From positions 31,066,513-31,130,512 of the forward strand of contig OY743181.1 of NCBI GenBank assembly GCA_963555705.1: a DNA stretch of 64,000 bases. Reading direction: 5' to 3'. The notes beneath the pieces were generated by a model. It was not told where the DNA came from, did not search any database, and worked only from the letters and a program-made list of their open reading frames with translations. Shown here piece after piece: positions 45,225-58,837 of this stretch. Position 1 is the first letter of the stretch. Each line of letters starts with the position of its first letter. A program made the position numbers and the translations under genes. The stretch comes from Ligustrum vulgare (lineage: Eukaryota; Streptophyta; Magnoliopsida; Lamiales; Oleaceae).

Positions 45225-46734
45225 ATGGCACTAGAAGCAGTGATATTCCAGCAAGATTTGTTTGGGCAAAGTAGCAAAGATCTGTACAGCTTATACAATT
45301 TGGTAGAAGGGAAATGGGATTTTGAACCTGATCCAATTCAAATAGCTGAAGAAAGCTCTTTTGTATGCGTTGAGAATAATCTGAATTATGTACTTCCTCA
45401 TCATCAAGTGATGCAAGATGCAAAGGAAGAATTTGCCAACACCGTATCTGTTAGAGGTAAACGACGTCGTTCCAGGATAAAAAAGAATGTCGAAGAGATT
45501 GAAACTCAGAGAATGACTCACATAGCAACTGAGCGGAATCGCCGGAAACAGATGAACGATTACCTCTCTGTCTTGCGAGCACTAATGCCAGATTCTTATG
45601 TTCAAAAGGTCTCTCTCTCTCTCTCTTCATCTTTCTTTATAGTAAAATAAAAATATACAATTACTTTCAAAAAAAATCCAAGAAGAGGATGTAGTGTATA
45701 GTGTGGTGCCTAGCCTCGCAGGGCTATTTCTTCAAGCTGCCCTCCTCACACTGTCTATCTCGTGTAAACTTGAAGAATTCAAAGAAAGTATCTCAGTTGA
45801 GCTGACAGTTCGTTCACGGGAGTTGGAATCTTACATTTTTGTAAGCGATCAACCTTACTTTATTGAAAATTTACATCATCAACAAATCCACGAGAGTTGT
45901 AGGGGTTCTAAGTTTGAAGTTCAACCTTTGAGAATCCAACGGAAGTAGTTTACTGGAGGAACCCCAGAATCCAATTTTTTTTTATAGACATAAAGAGAGT
46001 TGAAATCTATTCATAGACTCAATTTATGTATTTCAGGGTGATCAAGCTTCAATAGTTGGTGGCGCCATTAATTACGTTAAAGAGTTGGAGCAGCAGTTAC
46101 AGCTCTTAGGTGGGAAGAAGAAGCATTCCAAAGAAAATCAAGAAATTGAAACATTTGGCGAATTCTTCACCTGCCCACAGTATTCTACTTGCGCCCTCAC
46201 TGCGATGGCTATGGCAGATGGGACGGAAATAGCCAAGGCCGACATTGAAGTAACCATGGTAGAGAGCCATGCTAATGTCAAGATTAGATCCAGAAAGCAG
46301 CCTAAAAGATTACTCAAAATAGTCTCGGGCCTTCAAAATCTCAGACTTACCATTCTCCATCTAAACGTTACAACAGTTGATCAACTAGTGCTCTACACTT
46401 TTAGTGTCAAGGTAATTTTTTTCTTTCCTTCAGTCACCTATATACAATATTCTAAAAAGCTCACATTTAGACGCAAAACTTGACCTCGTAGCTCCGCTCT
46501 TTGGTCGCTTTTTTTCGCCTAGGCGCGATGTTAGGTCTCGCCAGTTCATCACGTTTTACGCTTTTAAGAACACTACATGTATATATTATATGATGCACGG
46601 AAACGACAAAATGAGTAACATTTCATTTTGAGTTTCCAAAATAAATTTAGAATTTGTTTTCCCAGGTAGAAGATGGCTGCAACCTGACTTCAGTAGATGA
46701 AATAGCAGCTGCTGTGAATGAATTATTAAGCTAG
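45225..46734 (+). CDS. bHLH transcription factor, subgroup Ia (bHLH94/96-like)
   Basis: Three exons, 45225-45608, 46037-46411 and 46666-46734, give 275 residues. Introns are 428 and 254 bp with GT/AG ends, both in phase 0. The start is the [14 protein letters not shown]et, conserved in this subgroup, not the in-frame Met 14 codons upstream. The basic region [14 protein letters not shown] has His99, Glu103 and Arg107, the H-E-R set that reads E/G-box DNA. Helix 1 (SVLRALMP), loop (SYVQK|GDQA, intron at the usual place) and helix 2 ([19 protein letters not shown]) follow. An ACT-like domain ends the protein (about 187-273: [28 protein letters not shown]). It should act in the nucleus as a dimer. 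Relatives include stomatal-lineage regulators. Nothing appears broken. Confidence 0.93.
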
Positions 46735-46833
46735 AATGAAAGGGGATGGACAACGTATCTCGATCGACTCCAAGGCGAAATTTTAATGATGAACCTAGCT
46801 ATTCTCTCTTATTTATTATTTACATTAGAAAGA

Positions 46834-46839
46834 AATAAA
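46834..46839 (+). terminator. Probable polyadenylation signal of the bHLH gene
   Basis: AATAAA about 100 bp after the stop codon. Confidence 0.45.
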
Positions 46840-47671
46840 AATACTTACTAATATAATGGCAATAAAAGAGAGACAGTCCTGGTATTTGATTTCTTCTCTT
46901 TATTAATTATGTGATTTTCTGTATTTTATCCTTTATAAAAAGTGTCTAGCGTCTTCTTGTTTTTTCGGAGAGGATTCATTCTGCTGTCCAAATGTTACAA
47001 ATTAAATATAGTATTATATCTCGTAGTAGCATAGTAGATTCAAATGTATTGGACTACATTAAAAAAGGAAAATTCATTAGCTAACCATGTTCAATAAGTA
47101 AATTTTATGCTTAAAAACTTTATGCTTCAAACCATGTTTAATTTTGTTATTTTTCTTAGATACAAGTTATTTATGCTGACATGAAGTTAGCAATTACAAT
47201 AAAAATAGGAAATTTATTTCTAATTCTAACGCCGAAAAAATTATTGATTAATATCTTATAAGTTTTTGTTTGGTAAAAGTTTTTTGTATATAAACTAAAT
47301 TATGTTATTTTCAAGATAAAATATGTAACTGAAAAGTGGTTAGAGTAATGTGTACTAATAAAAAATGGTTTGAAAAAATGTGTTATTAATAAATTTGTTT
47401 ATAAACAAGTTTATCAAACGGATGCCACTTAAGCCTATGTTTTGCTAATATATTTTTAAAAGTGAAATAAGAAAAAAAAAAAGGTCAACTTAACCGTTAA
47501 ATTCGAAATCTTCCAAGCTGAGTAAAACAAGTTCATAATTATTACAAGGAAATAGAGTCAAAAGATTTAATCAATAACTCATGATTACTAAAAATAAAAA
47601 TTCACAAAAACTAAATACAAACAAGTGATGTACTATAAAAATAGCGTGTCCATGTTTTGGGATGAACATGT
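46840..47671. other. Intergenic AT-rich DNA
   Basis: No gene recognised. 47270-47430 contains Tourist/hAT-like words (GTTTGGTAAAAG ... TATCAAACGGATGCC) but no paired terminus was fixed. Confidence 0.4.
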
Positions 47672-48318
47672 TGCTAACCATTAAAAAGAAATCAACTAAT
47701 GTGTAATGGATAAATCTTTTGAGACAAAGTCGCAATAAGAGGTACTCTATTAAAAATAATTAATTTATAATATGTCTTCAAGGTCGCAAGCACACAAATT
47801 TAATTAAGGAAAATTCTATAAAAATTTAAGATAAAAAAAATTACATATTCTCAGTTTGAGAATTGATTTCATGGTCCTGTCTTCATATTGTTTTCTATCT
47901 TTTATACTTTGATGGTTTTCACTTACATAAATTTCTCTTCGTAATTGTATTCAACTTTTGGTTACATCCCAAATGCCAACATGTATTATGCATGTCTCAA
48001 TAATTGTCATTAACTATGCCATTATTACTGTTTTACATCATGGATTAAATGAGAAAACTACCCCCTTAACTATGTGTCGTCCAACTTTTTAATCTTCCAA
48101 ATATTGCTGCAATCGTCCAATCACCCAAGCATTAACATTCGCCCATACAATCACTCAAGCGCCCAAATGCTCAAGCATTAACATTCATCCATGCAATCCT
48201 TCAATCGCCCAAACATTAACATTCGCCCTAGATTCCATACTTGGGTTTTCTCTTCTCTAATACTTAGCTCCTGCCTTTATATTGGGCCTCATGATTTGGG
48301 TGTTTTTCTATGTTAACA
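47672..48318 (-). repeat. 3' LTR of Tat-3
   Basis: Plus strand TGCTAACCATT to TATGTTAACA; next to the purine tract at 48319-48328. Confidence 0.75.
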
Positions 48319-49100
48319 ATTACCCCTGAAATGAAAGAATTAAGACGCAATCATTAATTTTGTCAAATTCATGACATTTGCATGTTTCTTTCAGTTTGAA
48401 ATCCTGGAAAACTCAAAACACATTGGTATTCCCTCCAATTTTCAGAGCTAACATGCATTTCTTTTTGGCGGTTAATCATATGTTACGTCCCCTATTAGTA
48501 TAAAATCCTAGTTCTCTGTCTTTTTCTTCTTGGCTTGATATTTGTGTCCTTTTGCATTTTTCTCTGTATTTCCATTGTCTTTTCTACGAATTTCCTCTGT
48601 TTTTCTTGAAAGCACCGTCTTTGTCAAAAAATGGTCACTAAAGGTGTTGCTACTCCAGAAATTGCTTCTTTTGACTATCTTCAAGCTTTTCTTCAATAGC
48701 CCTTTTGTTGATTCTGGTTTCTGCTGCCAGCAAATATTAAAAATTGTCATTTTTATCTTGATTCTGCATTCAATGATTCTGAAGTTGTTGGGCATTTACA
48801 AATCGCTCGATTGTTCCCCCACAAACAAACCTTACCTTTCTAGCCTTTACCATTAATCTCAATTAATTGTGGTATACGCATGTAGCCAAAATTGGATATG
48901 GGTTTTCAAAGTTAGTATAAACGAATGATTGGCCATGCTCCTACCAAAGAAATCTTGGCCTAGGCTCGGATTTTAGATTTAATAGAGCTTACTCTAAACA
49001 TTCTCACTTATGATCCTACCCTGTTTTCCATTGCCTTGTATTTTTGGGGTTTCTGACTACTACACTTTTTTTTCCCACTAGCTCCTTTGTCCATTACCCT
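48319..49100. other. Tat-3 3' region, no gene recognised
   Basis: Between the 3' LTR and the plant-mobile-domain-like fragment. Frames at 48508-48856 on both strands are mutually overlapping and lack a domain. Confidence 0.4.
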
Positions 49101-49990
49101 CAAGGATGTTAGTGCTAATGTACCTTCCTCCAACAAGTGCTATCATTTCTTCCGATACGATAGTCACTAAATTACCTCCTAATATAGATAAGCAATTCTT
49201 CAACTCATATAAGTAGCTCATAGGTTTTCATAGCAAGACTGGGAAGGATCCTACTCCTTATGAAAGAGTCACTTTTATTCACTACTGGCTTTGCAAATTC
49301 ATTTCTTTTGTTCCTAGCATCAAGTGGGTATTTTCTTATCTCCAATGAGCTCGCCCATGATGTCACTCCTACTGGTTCAGGACCTCTTTGGCTTGCCCAA
49401 TTGTAGAATAGAGCTTATTATCCTTTTTCAACTTCCATCCAATAATTACTTGCCCAATCAATTGTTATGAGTTAGTAATCAATTATCTTGGTCCTATAGA
49501 ATAATCTAATAGGGATGTTTTTTCCCCCATTTGGGCACAATTTTTATGTTGGGCGAGAACTTTTCACAACTTGATTATTGCAAAAAAATGCTAAGGCCCT
49601 CTTGAAATCCCCCCCCCCCCCCAAGTCTTTGCTTGCCAATTTGGGTTAGGAAACTTGGCCAATTCCTCCTTTTTACTAAAAAACTTAAATGAGCGATTTT
49701 ACACCATCTATCCATCTGATGCAAAAATCATCGAGAATCAAAACAAACCTCTACTGGCTTTTCTTTACTTCCATTCAATTTTATGTAATATCTTATGTTT
49801 GATGTTGATTCTTTCACATGCCTCCTATTGAAGTGCCTTCTGCGGGGGGAAACTCCTTGCTTAGATGTTAAGGGAAAAGCTTGTGCTAAGTCTGGAGATC
49901 CCTTTCAGGTTTTTGTTCCTCCTCATTCGCCTACGGATGCCCCTCATTCACCCAAATTCATTGATGAGGTATAATTCGTTCTCCTTTTTG
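49100..49990 (+). pseudogene. Antisense plant-mobile-domain-like fragment in Tat-3
   Basis: Plus strand, so antisense to the element. Around 49160-49330 a frame with one TAG reads KLPPNIDKQFFNSYK and then YERVTFIHYWLCKFISFVPS; after a shift comes NELAHDVTPTGSGPLWLAQL. The F-x-x-YWL-C-K-F-x-x-PS pattern followed by an LA...A/G-L-LA block resembles the plant mobile domain (aminotransferase-like PMD) carried antisense by some Tat elements. Heavily broken; a 16-C run at 49607-49622 interrupts it. Identity is by eye only. Confidence 0.45.
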
Positions 49991-50557
49991 CCTTCATAAT
50001 TTTTAAATGAAGAAAGACATTAATAACTTTTTATTTTCTTGCAGGATGTTGGCTATATCTTATGCTCGTTTAATGCTTTTTTCCTTCTTGGGACCAAGTT
50101 AAAACGATTGTAACTCGCAACTCGCACTTCCACTTCCACTTCCACTTCCACATTATCAGTGAAAATCTGACTAATTCTCTCAAATTGCAATCTCTTGAAC
50201 TCCCTCTTGATATTAAGTAGGCTTTATGAGGAATTCATCAAGAAGTTAGTCTTCTATTGTCTAATAGCAAGGAACTAAAAGCCAAGAAAACTGGTTTTTG
50301 CAACACCTCCCGCATTATAAGGTCTAAAATCCCCTATGTTGATGGCCCAATATGTGGTGTTTATAGATCATGACTCGTGTTTATGGTTGGTGAACTATTT
50401 TTTGTGTTTGCAATTGGCGAATTAGTGCCAATTAAACTTCTAATTTGAGAATAATTATCGTCCATTGGATTTGGTTGACATATTTGACCTACTAACTTGT
50501 TCATTCATTTAATGTACCTAGTTGTTTAGTCATGTTATCATAACGCATGTTGCCATT
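49991..50557. other. Tat-3 internal DNA, no domain recognised
   Basis: It contains a short (CACTTC)n run at 50123-50152. Possibly further antisense exons, but no motif is legible. Confidence 0.35.
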
Positions 50558-50791
50558 TTAAGCAAGTTTTTCAATAGTATGAATGTTTTGCAAATTTACC
50601 TGATCAACAATGTTTTGAGTGAGTTCTTCAAGCAATGCACGCATGGTACGCGGGCTTAGCTCTGTCGTTGGTTCATAACAACTACGAGATCCTTCCATCT
50701 TCGAGGTGCTTTGTTGATTTTCAAATTGTTCAATCACAAAAGAAACATATCGGTGTGTTATTGGCTCCTTATCAGAATTCTTATGAGACAT
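50558..50791 (-). pseudogene. Tat-3 gag N-terminus
   Basis: A 77-residue frame starting MSHKNSDKEPITHR. It aligns with the Tat-1 gag start (MPYRNSDKKPASHH at 24647): shared NSDK, QSTXK, SRYEP/SCYEP, L-PRTM-AL and LTQ-VV/IVDQ blocks. It ends at a TAA in the plus-strand stretch before 50558. The rest of gag is deleted. Confidence 0.75.
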
Positions 50792-50856
50792 GGTGCTTCC
50801 AAACCTTACACCAAGGGCCCCACTCAGCTTACCAAATTATTTCGAGATGATCACGT

Positions 50857-51398
50857 TGCTAACAATTAAAAAGCGATCGAATAATATATAGGGACAAACC
50901 TCTTGAAACAAAGCCTCAACAAGTGGTGTTCTATTAGAAAAGGCTTAATTTACAATATGTCTCTAAGGGGTGCAAACATACAAATTTAACTTAGGAAAGT
51001 TCTGTAAAAATATAAGATAAGAAAATTACATATTCTCAGTTTGAGAGTTGATTTCAAGACCCTGTCTTCATGTTGTTTTCCATCTTTTATACATTGATAA
51101 TTTCCACTTACATAAATTTCATTATGTAACTATCTTTAACTTTCAATAACTTCTTATTATGATAACCTCCATTATGCACGTCTCAATAACTGTCACTAAT
51201 TGCCCCATTATTTTTGTTTTACATCGTGGGTCGAAATGAGAAAGCTACCTTCTTAACTATGTGTTAGCCAACTTTCTAACCAGATATTGCTACAATCGTC
51301 CAATCATTCAAGCATTAACATTCGACTTGGATTCATTTTTCTTTTTCTCTTGACCTTTATATTGGGTCTCATGATTTGAGTATTTTCGTGTGTTAATA
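50857..51398 (-). repeat. 5' LTR of Tat-3
   Basis: Plus strand TGCTAACAATT to GTGTTAATA (C to T from TTAACA). About 105 bp shorter than the 3' LTR, mainly near 51300. Confidence 0.72.
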
Positions 51399-53265
51399 GT
51401 CCACGACCCTTTAATAGCTTTGACAAGAGCGGGTTCTGTTTATAGGTCGAGTAATAGCACGAGAGTACAATGTACTGTAAGTATGCAACACACAATTTTT
51501 ACATTAACATGAAATATAAAAGGTCTCCAACTTTTAGTTTGTAGTAAATAAATAAATGCCCATCTTTTGAATTTTGTTGGAATTGAAGACTTTGTACGAT
51601 TGGAAGTATATATTTATGATTTTCAACATTTAAAATCTACAAATCACTTAAAATTACCTCCTATGAACAACACCACGTAAATATAGTGATTAATGTTCGA
51701 TATAAATATTGCAGAATGAATTTGCACATCATCCTCTCTAAAAATTGACATAAAGGATGTTTGAATTTTGTGCTTTAATATGACAAAAATGCGACAAATA
51801 CAAGTCAATAAAATCTTTGTCGAATTATTAAAGTTAATATTTATGCAAATAAAGGGACATCCTTTTCTTGTTCAAGAATTGTTGTATCAATTTTGTGAAT
51901 AATGATGTAAATTTTAATAAGTTTGAACTCTTCAGAGTATCAAGCCAATCTTTATTGCCTCAAGGACTCTCAATTAGGATTAAGACATGCCCCTATTAAA
52001 CTTAATTAGATGTAACGTTAAAATTATATTTTTTTTAATACAAAAATATTTCTGCTTAAATACTCGAGTCTAAACAAGCCATGTCATTCACCAACGAAAT
52101 GGACAACATTTTTTACGTAGAAGAAAATAGAATATAACTACCAAATTATTAATATCAATAATCTATTGTGGAAATGCAATATTGAAGAATGAGCGTATGA
52201 TTAATCATTGAGATTGAGATAGTAATATAATATCTAATAAGCATAATTTTATGTGATGTGCTGTTAAATCAAACCAAAAGTTCATGAAATTTGATTTGAC
52301 ATTCGTATATATAGAACCAACGGCAATATATCTAATCCAATTTTGTCAAATCTTATCATGCCTACCCATATCTCAACTTTAAATACTACTACATAAATAA
52401 ATTTCATACATTTTGAGTATTATAATTTTCTTAGAAAATAAATTTAAATTTTATCGACTGGGATTTTTTAACTTAAATTTGCAGTCTACGGTGAGCTTCA
52501 CCAGCAGAATTTTCGACGTTTGATGTTCGAAAAATTTGCAGTTCATTGATAGTGTTGGTGGTTACCAAAGATGAAGTGGTCGACTATCCAATTATTCATC
52601 GAATACAAAAATGAATGTGATTCGTTAGCTGATCAATGAACAATTTCCTTTTTTTGAATTACATAAAATGAAATTCCAATTTATTGTCAAAGTAAGAATT
52701 AATTCTAGTTTTATAATTAAAAAAAAAAAATGGTCGACATATATTTTGTGAAAAAGTTACATGTAATGTAAGTCAAAAATGCCCTTGATTACTAAAGCAA
52801 AGGCCATATCGCCGACCCCGCAAACTTACAGTAAGAGAAAGCGCTTTGCCTTTTCTGTTTTCGTCACGGACCCTACAGAATTATTTCTTATACTCAGCAA
52901 AGCAGTAGGTATCCATGATAAACTTCCATGTAGGTAGTCATGTGAATGATTGGTAAGTGATTAAATTGGAATATAAGTGATTCTAATTTGTGGGTTTTAC
53001 TTTTACAGGATCTATTAGCATAGTAGTAGTTATGAATTCTAAACATACTATGGTTAATTAAATTCATTAAGGTTATATTTTTTCACTAAGTTTTAGGCTC
53101 TGTTCGGCTAAATGATTTAAAACGATTATAAATCAATTTAAAATTTACATAATTTTTCAAACAACTTTTTAAACATGCATACTTTGTCTTACTTTTCAAC
53201 TGCATATTTTACTTAGAAAATACAAATAAACCAATGCCGTGTTCTTTTAAAATTATAATTTCAAA
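51399..53265. other. Intergenic AT-rich DNA
   Basis: No gene or complete repeat recognised. 52797-52905 is a more GC-balanced patch. 53098-53240 (GCTCTGTTCGGCTAAATG ... GCCGTGTTC) may be a small MITE, with inverted ends not clearly paired. Confidence 0.4.
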
Positions 53266-54763
53266 CTAGTATCACATCCGTGCGTTGCGCGGAAGAATAA
53301 TTTGAAATGATTATACTGTAAACATCATTACAAAATAGGGGAAAAAATTGAATACATAATTTACTTTGATTAATAATACGGACTGTTAACGAATGCTCAA
53401 AATAGGAATAAATTACAATTCTCATCAATTTTGCAAAACATCTTTAAATAATACATTGTTTGTACAGTTTGTAGTTGTTAACACCCGTGTAATACACGAA
53501 AGTTGCTATAGACAAAACATATTTAAACAATTGCTCAAATTTAAATGCAATTTTTCAAATAAATGTTGTATAGAATAAATAATAAATTTCTTCCAAATAT
53601 TTTTAACTAATGTGAATTGAAATAATAACCCTTAAAATATTATAATATACATAAAATAAAATAATTGTAATAAATTAAATATATGCGGTCCTATATGTAA
53701 ATAAATGTAACAAATTAAGTAATATTGACAATGCACAAAAGCGAAAATCAACATCAAGATTTGTGGTGCATGAAATGTGGAATTCAACTCAAGAGATCCT
53801 TCGTATGATTAATAATTTTTAATTGCGATGCATTTTATTGAACATAATTAAATACATATTTAATTATGTGTCAATAAAAAAAATTATTAATGAAAATATA
53901 AATAAAATATATATAGTGAGTCTTTTTGTCTATATATGTTCAATAATTAAGAAATAAAGTTTCACCATTTTTTACGGCATATAATTTTTTAATATTTTAA
54001 TAAAATTGTAAATTGTTGAATTGTTTTATCAGCTATACAGGAAAACATGCAATGAATTAAGTGTTTCAGAAATTGTACCGTGAACATATCAACTCCATTT
54101 CTAGAATTAACGTTCAATACATGAAATTTTCTTTTTTTAAAAAAACTTTTGAACTACAAAATTAGGCTCATACAATACATGTACAAAGCTCAAAACTCAA
54201 CTTACATATTCTCCTTAAGATCGACGCTTTTCTTTTCATATATTGTCCTTCATCATATTCTTCCAAAAAAGAGGTGTATGATAGACTTTTTTGGTATAAT
54301 TTGATTTTTTAAATATTAATTATTAATTTGAAGTGTTTTTTTTAAATAATCATTAATTTCGATAAATATTGTTACATTAACTGATTTTTCTTTCTTCATA
54401 CCAACAATTTCTTTATTCATATTGTTACAATATGAGTTTAATAAAAATTACTGATTAATCAATTGTTTAATAGAAATTATATGAACTAATTGTTAAAATC
54501 TGTAATATATTTTTGCATCTTTTAGTTAATTAAATTTATAATGAAAAATTGAAAAATGTACAGAATCAGTAAATAAATAAAAATAATGTGAAAATGATCA
54601 ATGAATTGAAGAAATTTTAAGCTTGTAAAATTAGCCCAACTTAATTGGATTTACTTTAAAAATTTGTATAGCTATCATTTATTTTAATTTGATGAGAAAA
54701 ATTTAGAACAAAAATTAAGCATCTATAACTAAAATGAATTTAATTAACTAATTATAGGTAATA

Positions 54764-56109
54764 TCTTAATCTTAATATCTTATTTTAATCTTAATTCTTG
54801 TTCTTAATTCTTAATCTATATACATACATATATAATAATAGGATAACCGTCACCATTTTAAACACATAGTTTCCCGCTCATTTTCATTTGCCATTTTAGG
54901 ATATTTTTTAATTTTATCAATTTATTTTGATACATGGATTAAGAGAGTTCAATTAATGTATGTAGTAAAAGATTTATGGATTTGTGAAAAAGAAAATATC
55001 TATAAAAAGTCAAATTATAGATTATTTTTATTCTTTTGATAATTATTGCATTATTTTCAAATCGAAAAATATGCAATATGGGTCTCAAATCCAAGATCTC
55101 AAGGAGAAGTTTAATATGCAATATAGATCTCAAATCTAAGATCTCAACGAGAAATTTAATATAAGCTAACAAATGAGAGTAAACTCTAAACATTTCATTC
55201 GTAAAATCGTCTTAAATATTAAAGGTAAAAGTTTTTCTTATATTTTTTACTTTTTCAAACATCCATTCTTTTCAATTTATCTTATTTAAGTTCTAAAATG
55301 ATACCCATCATTTCTTACCTAAGTTCAATTTGACCTAAATGATTAATTTCGATTTTTTTTTATCAAATTGAAAAAAAAAATAATAGATATCCGATCTTTC
55401 TAAATAAATTCAATTAATCATTTAATTTTTTACAATTTTAGGTTCCGATAAACTTATTGGTTCAATTTATAAAATAGAAAGTGTTAGAAAGATCGTTCTA
55501 TTCAAAAATAGAATATGGTCTACAAACTTATTTAACATGCACAAAAATAGTATGTACAATTATGAAAAATGAATTTTAAAGAATGCTTGGTTGAGAATGA
55601 ACATTGAAAAAAAAAATTGTTTTTAAAGAATCAATTTTATACGAATAAGTGATAAAGTGTTATATCTTGCGGGGGTTAAGCATCCATTTATAAATTGAGA
55701 TGTATTTTTTTTTAATATTAAGTTAATTTTATTTGTAATATTCATTCAATAAAATTTAATTAAAATTTGTATTTCATATTATTTCATTTACAAGTTGAAA
55801 ATTGTAAATATTTTAACTTTTAAGATCAAATAATCGTAAGCCCGATTTTAGTCATCGAATCAAAATTGAAAATTATTGAATAAGTCATATGTCGATATCT
55901 TACTTAGTCTGAATAAACTAAGAAAACTAGAGAATAAATAATTAGTTGTTAAAAGAAATATTCAAGTCGTAATTTTATATTTTACTTTTCTGAGTATTTT
56001 TCATTATATATGAATGCACAATTTATATCGGACATTGTATTTTTACAATTTATTCAATAAATATTTGTCAATTATATTTTCTGTGCATCGCACATGTGCG
56101 ATTACTAGT
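54764..56109 (+). mobile_element. Helitron A (plus)
   Basis: Starts TCTTAATCTTAATATC between A and T of the outer Helitron and includes GGATAACCGTCACC (54841 onward). Ends with TGTGCATCGCACATGTGCGATTACTAG at 56109. Body resembles Helitron C but contains a local duplication of an ATCTCAA(G/C)GAGAA segment (55080-55160). Confidence 0.6.
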
Positions 56110-56893
56110 CTTTATTATACATACATATGATAACAATAAAGTGGCCAAATATAACACCAGATAGTTTCCAGCCTTTTTAACTTTCCTAAAATGGAACTTT
56201 CCTAAAATGGAAATTCATGGTTGATAGAGATTAAAAAAAAAAGTTGATTATCCATATATATTTCAAAATTGCTTTTATCTAGAGAATATAAATGATTACT
56301 TTGAAAATGGTTTTACCTCATTATTAGTTTTGTTATATATTCAGCTATTAATTGGTTGGTATTTTCAATATGTTTATAATTTGGAATTATTATGTAAAGT
56401 TTTAATTAATTATGTGCTATGTGCTAATAATAAAATAGTATTGAAAATAACGTAATTAAAAATATATATTGTTTTACCAAAGTTATAGTAATTAATCAGT
56501 ATTGAAGATGATAACATAGTTATTAGAGAACTTATTAGTAAAATAAAACAATATTAAAAAGCATATAAAACATAATTACAAATGTGCATTGCTTTACCAA
56601 ATAATATAAAACAGTATTAAAAATGTATCTAACATAATTAGGGTTTTTTTTTTTCTTTTGAAAAACTACTTTAGAGCGTTTGAACTTGCAAATGCCTACG
56701 TAAAGAAGTCTTTCAAGATTTTGATTAATGGTTTGTGTGTTTTGTAATCCTTTAACGACAATTATAAATGATTGTCGTCTTTTTTGTATAATTATTACCA
56801 TTTTCTATGATCACATTTTTCCATTTTTTTTAAATTTTGTATTTAATAAGTAATCATTTACATGTCCCGTGCATCGCACGGGGGCGAATACTG
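56110..56893 (+). mobile_element. Helitron B (plus)
   Basis: Begins TCTTTATTATACATACATATG immediately after the CTAG of Helitron A. Ends GTGCATCGCACGGGGGCGAATACTGG; the hairpin CCGTGCATCGCACGG is perfect and CTGG fits the CTRR rule. 784 bp, non-coding. Confidence 0.55.
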
Positions 56894-58837
56894 GTACTAT
56901 ATATATAAAAGTAGAATAGCCGTCACCAAAATACAAACATAGTTTCCCACAAAAAAAAACTTTCTAAATTTGGAAAATTTTTGCTAAAAAAATAGTAAAT
57001 TAAATATTTTAGCAATTATTATTTAACATGTGTTATTAATTGCATTGACATCCGTACTATGCTATTAATAACATCAAAATGTTATTTTTTCTATTTTATT
57101 ATTATTTTTTAATAATTATTGTATTATTTTGAAAGCGAAAAATATGTAATAAGGGTGTCAAATTAAAGATCATGATGAGAAGTTTAATGCAAGCTAAAAA
57201 GTGAGGGCAAATTGTAAATACATTGTTTGTAAAATCATATAAAAAATTAAAGGTAAAGTTTTATTTTTTATTTTTCCTAACATATAATTCATTTTAAATT
57301 ATATCATTTAAGTCTTATAACTATAATATTATCTATAATTAGTTAACTAAATTCATTTTAGTCATAGATGATTAATTTATGTTCTGAATATTTCTCATCA
57401 AATTAAAATAATGATAGCTATACGAATTTTTAAAAAAAAAATCCAATTAAGCTAGGTTAATTTTACAAACTTAAATTTTCTTCAGTTCATTGATCATTTT
57501 CACGTTATTTTTATTTATTTACTGATTCTATACATTTTTCAATTTTTCATTATAAATTTAAATAACTAAAAGATGCAAAAATATATTACAAATTTTAACA
57601 ATTAGTTCATATAATAATTTCTATTAAACAATTGATTAATCAGTAATTTTTATTAAAATAATATTGTAACAATATGAAAAAAGAAATTGTTGGTATGAAG
57701 AAAGAAGAATCAGTTAATGTAACAATATTTATCAAAATTAATGATTATTTTTTTTAGAAAAACACTTGAAATTAATAATTAATATTTAAAAAATCAAATT
57801 ATACTAAAAAAATCTACCAAACACCTCTATTTGGGAAGAATATGATGAATGACAATATATGAAAAGAAAAGCATCGATCTTAAGGAGAATATGTAAATTG
57901 AGTTTTAAGTTTTGTACATGTATTGTATGAGCCTAATTTTGTAGTTCAAAATTTTTTTTTAAAATGAAAATCTCATTTATTGAACGTTAATTCTAGAAAT
58001 GGAGATGATATGTTCACGGTACAATTTCTAAAACACTTAATGGATTGCATGTTTTTCTGTATAGATGATAAAACAATTTAACGGTTTACAATTTTATTAA
58101 AATATTAAAAAAATAATTATATGCTGTAAAAAATGGTGAAACTTTATTTCTTAATTTTATTAACATATATAGACAAAAAGACTCACTATATATATATATA
58201 TTTTGTTTATATTTTCATTAATAATTTTTTTATTGACACATAATTAAATATGTTTAATTATGTTCAATTAAATGCATCGAAATTAAAAATTATTAATCAT
58301 GCAAAGGATCTCTTGAGTTGAATTCCACATTTCGTGGATCACAAATCTTGAGGTTGATTTTCACTTTTGTGCATTGTCAATATTACTTAATTTGTTACAT
58401 TTATTTACATAAAGGACCACATATATTTAATTTGTTACAATTATTTTATTTTATTTTATATATATTATAATATTTTAAGGGTTATTATTTCTATTCACAA
58501 TAGTTAAAAATATTTGGACAAAATTTTTTATTTATTTTATACAACATATATTTGAAAATTTGCATTATTTAATTTAAATTTGAGCAATTTTTTAAATATG
58601 TTTTGTTATAACAACTTTCGTGTATATAACTACAAATTGTACAAACAATGTATTATTTAAAGAGATTTTCCAAAATTGATGAGAATTGTAATCTATTCAT
58701 ATTTTGAGCATTCGTTAACAGTTTGTATCATTAATCAAAGTAAATTATGTATTCAATTTTTCCCCTACTTTGTAATGATATTTACAGTATAATCATTCCA
58801 AATTATTCTTCTGTGTAACGCACGAGTGTGATACTAG
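56894..58837 (+). mobile_element. Helitron C (plus)
   Basis: Starts TACTATATATATAAAAGTAG followed by AATAGCCGTCACC. Ends with TGTGTAACGCACGAGTGTGATACTAG at 58837, followed by T. Inverted to and closely similar (about 90% by eye) with both halves of the outer Helitron. The first ~40 bp of the 5' terminus differ from the outer copy (no TCTTAATC), so the exact start is uncertain. Confidence 0.6.

Larger units (their letters stand above)
47672..51398 (-). mobile_element. Tat-3: deleted relative of Tat-1
   Basis: Two LTRs (47672-48318 and 50857-51398) share with each other and with Tat-1 the sequence TTGAGACAAAG, TCTCAGTTTGAGA(A/G)TTGATT and GGGTCTCATGATTTG. The body is only about 2.5 kb: a gag N-terminus at the right and no pol domains. 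A purine tract (minus AGGGGTAAT) abuts the left LTR. Large internal deletion; no target duplication seen. Confidence 0.75.
53266..58837. repeat. Long inverted repeat of Helitron arms
   Basis: Left arm 53266-54763, right arm about 57325-58837, spacer about 2.56 kb. For example TTGATGAGAATTGTAATYTATTC near 58676 is the complement of 53405 onward. It arises from opposite orientations of the outer Helitron and Helitron C. Confidence 0.85.

Noticed and set aside
45694..45948. Open frame in intron 1 of the bHLH gene
   Set aside because: Lies between clear GT/AG sites; the bHLH protein is continuous across the intron, and the frame has no motif.
48508..48856. Frames of 95-104 codons on both strands in Tat-3
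   Set aside because: Overlap each other, no domain, AT-rich.
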